This document shows, piece after piece, positions 1-5,572 of a stretch of 12,367 bases of DNA. The stretch comes from Candidatus Moraniibacteriota bacterium (GTDB taxonomy: Bacteria; Patescibacteriota; Minisyncoccia; Moranbacterales; GCA-2747515), in NCBI GenBank assembly GCA_027039165.1, contig JALWEZ010000114.1, forward strand, positions 1 through 12,367, in the 5' to 3' direction. The notes under the pieces were generated by a model. The model was not told where the DNA came from. It did no database searches and saw only the letters and a program-made list of their open reading frames with translations. The translations under genes were made by a program, and so were the position numbers. Position 1 is the stretch's first letter. Every line of letters starts with the position of its first letter.

Positions 1-39
1 AGTCCACACTTCACACTTTGTTCTTTTTGAATTATTCAT
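1..39 (-). CDS. Probable separate glycyl-radical domain of class III ribonucleotide reductase (partial, runs off window)
   Basis: An ATG at 39 opens a frame of 13 codons, MNNSKRTKCEVWT, that continues past the window edge. The stretch KRTKCEVWT resembles the segment that normally lies between the zinc-binding CPKC motif of NrdD and its glycyl-radical motif (RVxGY), which the upstream nrdD gene lacks. The radical glycine itself would lie just outside the window, so the assignment rests on the lead-in sequence and on what is missing from the neighbour. The frame differs from that of nrdD: it has its own in-frame stop at 55-57 and starts 35 nt after the nrdD stop, so one frameshift cannot rejoin the two. 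No clear ribosome-binding site precedes the ATG; translation may depend on coupling to nrdD. Alternatively it is a remnant after a real disruption. Confidence 0.6.
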   Translation of the reverse strand, partial: MNNSKRTKCEVWT

Positions 40-74
40 ATATTTTTTATTATTTTATTATTTAAATTAATTAT

Positions 75-2189
75 TTATTTTTCTGGATGCTCACTTGTAT
101 GCTTTTTCCTTAATTCACTTTCTTCTTCTTTTACATTTTTAATTCCCAGTTCCTCATCACACTTTGGACAATACTCATGTTCTCCTGAGAGATAACCATG
201 CTTTGGACAAATTGAGAACGTTGGCGTTATCGTGATATAAGGAAGATGAAACTGAGTCAAAACTTTTTTTACCAAGTTTGCACAAGCTTTTGCAGAACTA
301 ATCTTCTCATTCATATAGCAGTGAAGTACAGTGCCTCCAGTATACTTTGTCTGCAATTCATCTTGAAGCTCAAGTGCTTCAAACACATCATCAGTATATC
401 CCACTGGTAGCTGAGAAGAATTAGTATAATAAGGAGCTTCTTTTGTGCCTGCTTGCAATATATCTGGATACAACTCTTGATCTGTTTTTGCAAATCGGTA
501 AGTTGTTCCTTCTCCAGGAGTCGCTTCTAGATTATACAGATTTCCAGTTTCTTCTTGGAATTCTGACAATTTATCTCTCATGTATTCCAAAACTTCAATA
601 GCAAATTTCTGCCCAAATTCTGTAGTTATATTATCACTGTCTTTTGTGTAGTTTCTAATTGCTTCATTTAGACCGTTTATACCAATTGTAGAAAAATGAC
701 TGTTTAGACTATTTAAATATCGCTTAGTAAAGGGAAATAAACCTTTATCTAACCATTTTTGAATAACCTTTCTTTTTATTTCTAATGAAGTTTTGGCAAG
801 TTCCATTAGATAGTCAAGTTGCTTATAAAATCCTTCTTTGTCTCCTGCATATACATATCCAAGTCTTGCAGCATTTATTGTAACCACACCAATTGAACCA
901 GTCATCTCAGCAGAACCAAACAATCCCCCACCTCGTTTTCTAAGTTCTTTTAGATCGAGTTGTAACCTGCAACACATAGAACGCACGTCACCTGGATCTA
1001 AATCTGAATTTATAAAGTTTTGAAAATATGGAGTACCGTATTTTGCAGTCATTTCAAATAAAGGCTGGGTTTTTGGGTCATCCCAATCAAAATCTTTGGT
1101 AATATTGTAAGTTGGAATTGGAAAAGTAAATGTTCTACCTTTTACATCCCCTGCCTGCATTACTTCTATAAAAGCCTTGTTTATAATGTCCATTTCTTCT
1201 TGAAGTTCTCCATAAGTATACTTAAACGGCTTTCCACCAAGAAGTAATTTTTTATCTTTCATATCCTCTGGACACTTCCAGTCAAGTGTAATATTTGTAA
1301 AAGGAGTTTGAGTTCCCCATCTTGATGGAATATTTAAATTAAACACAAATGACTGCATGTTTTGAAACACATATTCGTATAGCTTATCATAAACATATTT
1401 TTCAAACTTTTCTTTGTTCTCCGCCCTCCCACAATAATCACTTATATCTTTTTCTATTTCTTCTTTCTTCTTTTTTACAAATGGAGCTAAATATGTATCA
1501 AAACTAGAGAATGCCTGTGCTCCAGCCCATTCGTTTTGTAAAGTACCCAAAAAATTCACCATTTGAGCCACTGCACTACTTAAATGTTTTGGCGAACCTG
1601 ATTCAATTTTGTTGTCAACTCCATTAAATCCCTCTTCAAGCAAAGCCCGCAAGCTCCATCCAGCACAGTATCCTGTAAACATACTCAAATCATGAATATG
1701 ATAATCAGCGTTTCTATGAGCCTCACCTACTACTTTTGGATATACATGAGAAAGCCAATAATTCGCAGTTACTTTACCAGAAGTGTTGAGAATCATACCT
1801 CCGACTGAATATCCTTGATTTGCATTTTCGTTAACTCTCCAATCCAGTTGATCAAGGTACTCTTCCATAGTATCACTAACTGTTACCATCACATCTTTAT
1901 CAAGTCTCTCCTCTGCTCTTTTTTGTCTATACAGAATATATGATTTAGCAACTTCTGAATATCCATTGTCTATCAAAACATTTTCTACTGTGTCTTGAAT
2001 TTGCTCTACTGTTGGTTTTTCTAGATTTTTCTTAGTAATTTTTCCTACAATGCTTTTTACTAGCTCATCAATGTCTATTTTTTTAGAGCTTTTTGATACC
2101 GCAACAGCTTTTTTTATAGCTTCTTTTATTTTTGTTTTATCAAACGACACTACACTACCATCTCTTTTTCTTACTTCTTTTATGTTCAT
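75..2189 (-). CDS. nrdD: Anaerobic (class III) ribonucleoside-triphosphate reductase, large subunit, lacking the C-terminal glycyl-radical segment
   Basis: Reduces ribonucleotides to deoxyribonucleotides without oxygen; a partner activase (NrdG, not in the window) normally makes the glycyl radical. Counting 704 residues from ATG 2189, an N-terminal ATP-cone (about 3-100, RKRDGSVVSFDKTKI) is followed by the catalytic barrel with YCAGWS (Cys175), NIPSRWGTQTPFTN (about 286-299) and MCCRL (Cys406/407, the usual thiyl-radical position). Near the end are zinc-site motifs CPKHG (Cys661) and YCPKC (Cys674/677). The protein then ends in a charged tail with no RVxGY radical motif. A separate downstream ORF seems to carry that segment. 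A longer reading would start at TTG 2222, but neither start has a ribosome-binding site; I chose the ATG because the ATP-cone begins just after it. NrdR boxes lie upstream. Confidence 0.93.
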   Translation of the reverse strand: MNIKEVRKRDGSVVSFDKTKIKEAIKKAVAVSKSSKKIDIDELVKSIVGKITKKNLEKPTVEQIQDTVENVLIDNGYSEVAKSYILYRQKRAEERLDKDVMVTVSDTMEEYLDQLDWRVNENANQGYSVGGMILNTSGKVTANYWLSHVYPKVVGEAHRNADYHIHDLSMFTGYCAGWSLRALLEEGFNGVDNKIESGSPKHLSSAVAQMVNFLGTLQNEWAGAQAFSSFDTYLAPFVKKKKEEIEKDISDYCGRAENKEKFEKYVYDKLYEYVFQNMQSFVFNLNIPSRWGTQTPFTNITLDWKCPEDMKDKKLLLGGKPFKYTYGELQEEMDIINKAFIEVMQAGDVKGRTFTFPIPTYNITKDFDWDDPKTQPLFEMTAKYGTPYFQNFINSDLDPGDVRSMCCRLQLDLKELRKRGGGLFGSAEMTGSIGVVTINAARLGYVYAGDKEGFYKQLDYLMELAKTSLEIKRKVIQKWLDKGLFPFTKRYLNSLNSHFSTIGINGLNEAIRNYTKDSDNITTEFGQKFAIEVLEYMRDKLSEFQEETGNLYNLEATPGEGTTYRFAKTDQELYPDILQAGTKEAPYYTNSSQLPVGYTDDVFEALELQDELQTKYTGGTVLHCYMNEKISSAKACANLVKKVLTQFHLPYITITPTFSICPKHGYLSGEHEYCPKCDEELGIKNVKEEESELRKKHTSEHPEK

Positions 2190-2265
2190 AATCAAACATT
2201 TAGGTAAATAATTTTTAGTCAAAAAAACAGCAGGTTATACAAAACCTTTCTATTGACCTAAACTT

Positions 2266-2274
2266 AGTATAACA
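2266..2274 (-). promoter_or_regulatory. Candidate extended -10 promoter of nrdD
   Basis: Read on the minus strand this is TGTTATACT, a TGn-extended -10 element about 77 nt before the ATG at 2189. No good -35 lies 16-18 nt upstream, which is tolerated for extended -10 promoters. It would place the NrdR boxes upstream of the start site. The alternative promoter is the TTGACA-type one at 2315-2341. Confidence 0.45.
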
Positions 2275-2312
2275 CACTTTTTAAAAAATGTTTTCCACAT
2301 ATAAACTAATAA

Positions 2313-2357
2313 ACACTATATATAGTGTTTTATTTTGTCAAATACCACAAGTAGTGT
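2313..2357 (-). promoter_or_regulatory. Tandem NrdR boxes upstream of nrdD
   Basis: Positions 2313-2328 read ACACTATATATAGTGT, a perfect palindrome matching the NrdR box consensus. A second, degenerate box at 2342-2357 reads ACACTACTTGTGGTAT on the minus strand, with one intact half-site and 11 of 16 matches to the first box. The gap between boxes is 13 nt, slightly shorter than the 15-16 nt typical for NrdR pairs. NrdR is the ATP/dATP-sensing repressor of ribonucleotide reductase genes, so nrdD is very probably NrdR-controlled. nrdR itself is not in the window. Confidence 0.85.
2315..2341 (-). promoter_or_regulatory. Candidate nrdD promoter overlapping the NrdR box
   Basis: On the minus strand TTGACA (2336-2341) is followed after 15 nt by TATAGT (2315-2320). 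The -10 lies inside the perfect NrdR box, a classical arrangement for repression. The spacer is shorter than the ideal 17 nt, so the extended -10 at 2266-2274 remains an alternative start. Confidence 0.45.
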
Positions 2358-2382
2358 TTTCTAAAATTTATCCACAGATACA

Positions 2383-2413
2383 AAAAACTTCGAGTATACG
2401 CCCCGAAGTTTTT
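2383..2413 (-). terminator. Rho-independent terminator of the transporter operon
   Basis: AAAAACTTCG (2383-2392) pairs with CGAAGTTTTT (2404-2413), a 10-bp stem with an 11-nt loop. On the minus strand the stem runs into a tract of six T residues. It lies 30 nt after the stop codon of the transporter gene and upstream of the nrdD promoter region. Confidence 0.8.
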
Positions 2414-2442
2414 CATTGAAATGACAGTTTTAAAAACCTGTT

Positions 2443-3393
2443 TTAAAAAATTTTATGTACGAATTTTGTGTACCACGCCCCTATTTTTATTTGAAATACA
2501 AACGCAATTGAAATTATAATAGCCATCCTAAAACCAACTTCTCCAAAAGACGTTACAGCTACAGCTAGAGCAATTGCTAAATGTCTAAGAGATGTTCCAA
2601 AAACTAAAGCTAGTGCATCTTTTCTGTTAAAAAACATTTTGCCTATTATAGTACTTATTGTATAATTCAATCCATAAAAAAACAAAAGTGGAATTATATA
2701 AAATAAAATTTTCGTTGGATTATCTACTATAAACTCTGCTTTCATAGCCATCACAGAAAAAACCATTCCAAGAACTCCAATAACTGAAACTGATCCCATT
2801 TTTTGACCAAATTTTTCTTTATAATCTTTTTGACCTGTCTTTTTTATAACAAAATATCTAGTTATGACTCCCAAAATCAAAGGTAAAAGTATAACTAATA
2901 AAATCTTTTTGGTTATAAGTAAAAAATTAATTTCTATCACTTCACCCATAAATTGATACAAATAAAGCGGTGCTAAAAACGAAGCAGTAAGTAAGCTAAA
3001 TACTGATATTCTGATAGCTGCAGGGAGATTTCCTTTTGTAAGTCCTGTAAAAGCAAGAGTCATACTACCTGTTGGTAAAAGTGCGATAAGGAATAGCCCC
3101 ACAGCATCTAAATGTGAGTTTGCAAAAAATATTCTACCAAGCCCAAAAGCTATGAGAGGAATTACTATGAAATTAAGTACAATTGATGCTACTTTCAGCT
3201 TAGTATTTGGTTTTTCAAATAATTTTGCTAAATTTAAATTTACCATTTGAGGATAAATCATCAAAAACGTAAAAGGCAAAATAAAAGATTTGAGAAATGA
3301 AGTATTTATTGAATTTCCAGCAATTATTCCTATCACAATTGCAATAGGAAGCATATACACCAAATTCTTTTGTAAATATTTTAATATCTTCAT
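2443..3393 (-). CDS. BASS/ACR3-like membrane transporter (bile acid:sodium symporter or arsenite permease superfamily)
   Basis: A 316-residue, very hydrophobic protein with about nine to ten membrane segments and short polar loops, close to the usual 300-350 residue size of this superfamily. The segment LPTGSMTLAFTGLTKGN (about 106-122) resembles the conserved mid-protein motif of BASS/ACR3 transporters. A second conserved stretch, SLRHLAIALAVAVTSFGE, near residue 265 corresponds to the other crossover region. The Cys used by ACR3 arsenite permeases in the first motif is not present here; the position reads PTGS. Arsenite export is therefore not established, and an organic anion or other metalloid is equally possible. 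The gene follows a CsoR-family repressor gene by 14 nt, indicating one operon in which the transporter is the regulated output. No Shine-Dalgarno sequence is visible before the ATG. Confidence 0.75.
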   Translation of the reverse strand: MKILKYLQKNLVYMLPIAIVIGIIAGNSINTSFLKSFILPFTFLMIYPQMVNLNLAKLFEKPNTKLKVASIVLNFIVIPLIAFGLGRIFFANSHLDAVGLFLIALLPTGSMTLAFTGLTKGNLPAAIRISVFSLLTASFLAPLYLYQFMGEVIEINFLLITKKILLVILLPLILGVITRYFVIKKTGQKDYKEKFGQKMGSVSVIGVLGMVFSVMAMKAEFIVDNPTKILFYIIPLLFFYGLNYTISTIIGKMFFNRKDALALVFGTSLRHLAIALAVAVTSFGEVGFRMAIIISIAFVFQIKIGAWYTKFVHKIF

Positions 3394-3407
3394 TTTTATA
3401 AAATTAT

Positions 3408-3689
3408 TTATTTATTCTGCGCATTTTGGACAATTTTTATAATTTCTTCTTTCATTTTTAGAAGGTCTTCTTTGCTTTTTTGTTTATCTGCAACATTTTC
3501 TATATAATCATCTACATATTTTTCAAGTATATGATTATTTGCATTTTTCATAAGACCTATCACACTCAAGCTTTGTTGAATTGTATCAAAACACTGCGAA
3601 TCATCATTTTCAATTCTTGCAATTATCTTGTCTAAGCTAGTACGTGCTTTTTTAAGCGCAATTATTATTTTTTTCTTATTTTCCTGCAT
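3408..3689 (-). CDS. CsoR/RcnR-family (DUF156) transcriptional repressor with altered metal-site residues
   Basis: A 93-residue all-helical protein of the size and pattern of CsoR-family repressors, which bind DNA as tetramers and release it on binding copper, nickel, sulfur species or formaldehyde. The first helix (ALKKARTSLDKIIARIE, 11-27) and the Cys-containing second helix (SQCFDTIQQSLSVIGLMKNA, 31-50) align well. Cys33 matches the first CsoR ligand, but the positions 25 and 29 residues later, normally His and Cys in the copper sensor, are Tyr58 and Tyr62. A classical Cu(I) site is therefore missing, and the inducer is unknown. It is the first gene of an operon with the BASS/ACR3-like transporter. 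Its promoter is overlapped by a palindrome, which suggests autorepression. No clear ribosome-binding site is seen. Confidence 0.8.
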   Translation of the reverse strand: MQENKKKIIIALKKARTSLDKIIARIENDDSQCFDTIQQSLSVIGLMKNANNHILEKYVDDYIENVADKQKSKEDLLKMKEEIIKIVQNAQNK

Positions 3690-3722
3690 AAAAGTAAAAT
3701 ATTATTAAATTACCAACACCAC

Positions 3723-3761
3723 TGGTATAGGTATTATACCAAAAATATAAAATAATGTCAA
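3723..3761 (-). promoter_or_regulatory. Consensus promoter with overlapping operator palindrome
   Basis: On the minus strand TTGACA (3756-3761), a 17-nt spacer and TATAAT (3733-3738) form a fully consensus sigma-70 promoter. A palindrome, TGGTATA (3723-3729) and TATACCA (3735-3741) around GGTAT, covers the -10. Its position suits a repressor that blocks polymerase, most simply the CsoR-like protein encoded just downstream. The spaced GG/CC dyad in an AT-rich frame resembles operators of that family. Confidence 0.85.
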
Positions 3762-3774
3762 ATTTTTGTAAATT
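3755..3774. repeat. Repeated AT-rich -35 region, copy 1
   Basis: The 18 nt ATGTCAAATTTTTGTAAA at 3755-3772 recur exactly at 4943-4960. In both places the sequence supplies the TTGACA -35 element and the AT-rich stretch upstream of it, and lies just beyond a terminator hairpin. It may be an UP-element-containing promoter module shared by the repressor operon and the 308-codon gene. Confidence 0.6.
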
Positions 3775-3806
3775 AAAAAGGAGTTACCACGTTGTGATAA
3801 ACTCCT
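3774..3806 (-). terminator. Rho-independent terminator of the 308-codon gene
   Basis: AGGAGTT (3779-3785) pairs with AACTCCT (3800-3806), with a further CAC/GTG pairing inside the loop. On the minus strand the stem is followed by TTTTTAATTT. It begins about 5 nt after the TGA stop of the gene ending at 3812, which supports TGA as a true stop. Confidence 0.85.
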
Positions 3807-3811
3807 ATTAG

Positions 3812-4738
3812 TCAGTAACCATCTGGAAATATTTCATCCAGAATATCTGACAGTTTCCTGTCATCATAGCCCTTCACCCAGTCCCAGAAGATTTTCCGAG
3901 CTTCTTCTAGAGTAAATTTGGAAAACTCACTCCAATCTGCATCTTGAGAAAATCTTCTTCTATTGTATCTAGGTTGCAGCCTTCCAAACTTCTCACTAGA
4001 TATAATAATACCAGTCGGTTTAGTAACATACTTGACCATTAACTTGATATCTCTATCCTTTAGGGTCCTATAAGACTCCATATAATAACCGATATCAGGA
4101 GCACCATCTCCCTTTTCACCGAAAAGACGAGTTACAGGTGTCCAGTTATCCTGGTTTTCATGATTAGCCACACTCCACATTGGACCCATTAATGGTACTT
4201 GATAAGTTGGTATAGCATCATAAATTGAGTCTGCTGTTGCCGGTTTAAACTCAACGTCTTCTGGGATGTAGCGCTCTCCGAAATCATCTGCTACATACTC
4301 CCAATCCTCGTAACCCATATGAGCTACCTGGGATCTCTCTTCGAAATACCCCTCTCTAGGATTTACCCAGTATGGAGTAAATTCCACATTATTGAAAATT
4401 CTAACATCAGCTAGATCATATAGATCTTTGCATTCAGAAATTTTCACCTCTACAGGACCATCGCTCTCATCTAAGACCTTAGCGTCTCTTATAAGAGTAA
4501 CTCTTGTAGAATCTGGTATCTCAGCGATACCTATCAGAACATCGTTCCATGTGTCCACATACCAAGGTCTATTATGAGACGCTCCAAGTGCTATTAGCCA
4601 CTGAGCAAGTGACTCAATTGTGGTACAAACGTGCACCACACCAAATTCTTCGTTTGGAAACGCAACCACGTTTCCATTCTCTAATATGGAACAGTTTCCT
4701 GTTCTCAAATTATTAGTTAATATTCTAAACACTTTCAT
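3812..4738 (-). CDS. Unrecognised 308-residue cytoplasmic protein, compositional outlier
   Basis: I do not recognise a family. There is no signal peptide or membrane segment, so it is probably soluble and cytoplasmic. The protein is acidic, with many Trp and Tyr residues (RPWYVDTWNDV, YEDWEYVADDFGERY, MGPMWSV) and a C-terminal region (WSEFSKFTLEEARKIFWDW, then a short DDRKLSDILDEIF helix). In hand-counted 60-nt lines its GC is about 35-48%, against about 28% in a sampled neighbouring gene line. It uses more C/G-ending codons, which suggests transfer from another genome. It is a single-gene unit: its own promoter, a leader of about 175 nt and a terminator immediately after the TGA stop. The start is well supported by AAAGGAT placed about 5 nt before the ATG. 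Confidence 0.85.
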   Translation of the reverse strand: MKVFRILTNNLRTGNCSILENGNVVAFPNEEFGVVHVCTTIESLAQWLIALGASHNRPWYVDTWNDVLIGIAEIPDSTRVTLIRDAKVLDESDGPVEVKISECKDLYDLADVRIFNNVEFTPYWVNPREGYFEERSQVAHMGYEDWEYVADDFGERYIPEDVEFKPATADSIYDAIPTYQVPLMGPMWSVANHENQDNWTPVTRLFGEKGDGAPDIGYYMESYRTLKDRDIKLMVKYVTKPTGIIISSEKFGRLQPRYNRRRFSQDADWSEFSKFTLEEARKIFWDWVKGYDDRKLSDILDEIFPDGY

Positions 4739-4914
4739 TTCTTATCCTTTTCTGAAAATTTAATCTGATATGGAATATAAACTATTTTACTTGCTTTTAG
4801 CTTTCCCGTGAAACCTAACTAAACAAGGGTAAATTCTTCCTAAATCTTTTACCGAGACACTTCTTATTCTTTTTTTAAATAACTATCTATTTCCCCTATT
4901 TCAGGTACTTTATT
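4739..4914 (-). other. Long 5' leader of the 308-codon gene, with possible coding relics or leader peptide
   Basis: The predicted transcript start near 4914 leaves about 175 untranslated nt. Read on the minus strand they contain two protein-like frames without ATG: one ends ...VPEIGEIDSYLKKE at a TAA, and the other, in the -1 frame (4787-4882), contains VKDLGRIYPCLVRFHG before a TAA at 4787-4789. They overlap at a run of seven A residues, so a slippage or an old frameshift could join them. A GGTAAA/TTTACC hairpin lies in the middle. This could be a translated regulatory leader or the tail of a gene carried in with the 308-codon gene. I do not match it to a known riboswitch. Confidence 0.35.
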
Positions 4915-4920
4915 AAATAT

Positions 4921-4949
4921 AATATAACACGAAATATAGGCTATGTCAA
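4921..4949 (-). promoter_or_regulatory. Promoter of the 308-codon gene
   Basis: TTGACA (4944-4949), a 17-nt spacer and TATATT (4921-4926) on the minus strand form a strong sigma-70 promoter. The -10 is preceded by TGT. The -35 lies in the 18-nt sequence shared with the repressor operon promoter. Confidence 0.75.
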
Positions 4950-4960
4950 ATTTTTGTAAA
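4943..4960. repeat. Repeated AT-rich -35 region, copy 2
   Basis: Exact 18-nt match to 3755-3772, again located between a terminator and a promoter. See that entry for its likely role. Confidence 0.6.
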
Positions 4961-4967
4961 ATTTAAA

Positions 4968-4993
4968 AGAACGTTTTGTGTTAAAAACGTTCT
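4968..4993 (-). terminator. Terminator overlapping the stop codon of the DUF1294 gene
   Basis: AGAACGTTTT (4968-4977) and AAAACGTTCT (4984-4993) form a perfect 10-bp stem with a 6-nt loop. The hairpin includes part of the TAG stop codon at 4992-4994 and is followed on the minus strand by TTTTAAATTTT. Confidence 0.8.
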
Positions 4994-5423
4994 AAAAAAC
5001 TATCAAACTTTTGAATGTAAAAAATAATATAATCAAATGAAACCAAAGAGCTAATTTACTTATAAATCTAAAAGATTCTTTCTGTGTTTTATGTCTCAAT
5101 AAAGATTGTACAAAAAATGTAGAAAGACTTCCACCAAAAAACTCAATTAGATGTAGAGTTTTCTCTGGTACTCTCATATTTCTATGTAAAGCTAGAGCTT
5201 TATCTAGCGCAAACATTATAAATGTTGTAATGTTTATAGCTATGTAATAAAGAGAAAACGCACTACTTAATTTTGTTATACGAAGACTAACCAAAAAGGC
5301 TACTATAAACACACCTATAGCTATAAAGTTATATTTAGATATTATAGAAAAACCTTTATAAGTTATTGGTTGCTTAAAATATCTTTTTTGTTTTGAATAT
5401 TTTTTTCTTTTTTTTCTTGCCAC
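4992..5423 (-). CDS. DUF1294-family membrane protein
   Basis: A 143-residue protein with a very basic N-terminus (ARKKRKKYSKQKRY) and about four hydrophobic segments. The central signature matches DUF1294: FIMFALDKALALHRNMRVPEKTLH (about 67-90) with the DK and RxPEKxLH motifs, then a GGS segment and SLLRHKTQKESFR (about 107-119) with the conserved RHKTxKxSF motif. The biochemical role of this family is not established. The start is GTG; no ATG is available upstream in frame, and AAAGGAT lies 5 nt before the GTG, so this start is well supported. It is transcribed alone, with the cassette terminator at 5543-5566 upstream and its own terminator at the stop codon. No convincing promoter was found in the 119 nt before it. 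Confidence 0.85.
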   Translation of the reverse strand: MARKKRKKYSKQKRYFKQPITYKGFSIISKYNFIAIGVFIVAFLVSLRITKLSSAFSLYYIAINITTFIMFALDKALALHRNMRVPEKTLHLIEFFGGSLSTFFVQSLLRHKTQKESFRFISKLALWFHLIILFFTFKSLIVF

Positions 5424-5542
5424 TTTTTATCCTTTTTTTTTAAAATTTTTGAAATATACTGTTAAAAAACACTGCGTTCCTAAGTCAATATTAGACTAAC
5501 ATAATCTTTGGATATAATCAAATTTCGTTTGTAAATAAAAAA

Positions 5543-5566
5543 ATAACCACTAAGTTTAGTGGTTAT
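5543..5566 (-). terminator. Strong terminator closing the downstream cassette copy
   Basis: ATAACCACTA (5543-5552) pairs perfectly with TAGTGGTTAT (5557-5566) around AGTT. On the minus strand the stem is followed directly by a run of seven T residues. It lies 7 nt after the TAG stop of the gene at 5573. Confidence 0.93.
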
Positions 5567-5572
5567 ATAAAA

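Larger units (their letters stand above)
2291..2376 (+). promoter_or_regulatory. Two DnaA-like boxes flanking the NrdR region
   Basis: TTTTCCACA (2291-2299) and TTATCCACA (2368-2376) both match the DnaA box pattern TTWTNCACA and lie in the same orientation on either side of the NrdR boxes. In E. coli the nrdAB promoter is also bound by DnaA, linking dNTP supply to replication. With only two 9-mers in AT-rich DNA, chance occurrence is possible. Confidence 0.4.

Noticed and set aside
37..80. Simple frameshift or sequencing error explaining the NrdD truncation
   Set aside because: The downstream frame has its own stop at 55-57 between the two parts, so at least two changes would be needed.
838..1023. 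Plus-strand frames inside nrdD, the 308-codon gene and the cassette genes
   Set aside because: They lie opposite well-supported genes, have no ribosome-binding sites and show protein composition typical of antisense shadows.
2190..2222. TTG start at 2222 giving an 11-residue longer NrdD
   Set aside because: No ribosome-binding site, and the extra residues precede the ATP-cone that begins right after the ATG at 2189. It cannot be excluded completely.
4739..4914. Known riboswitch in the long leader
   Set aside because: No conserved core of a riboswitch class I know could be found; only a short hairpin is visible.
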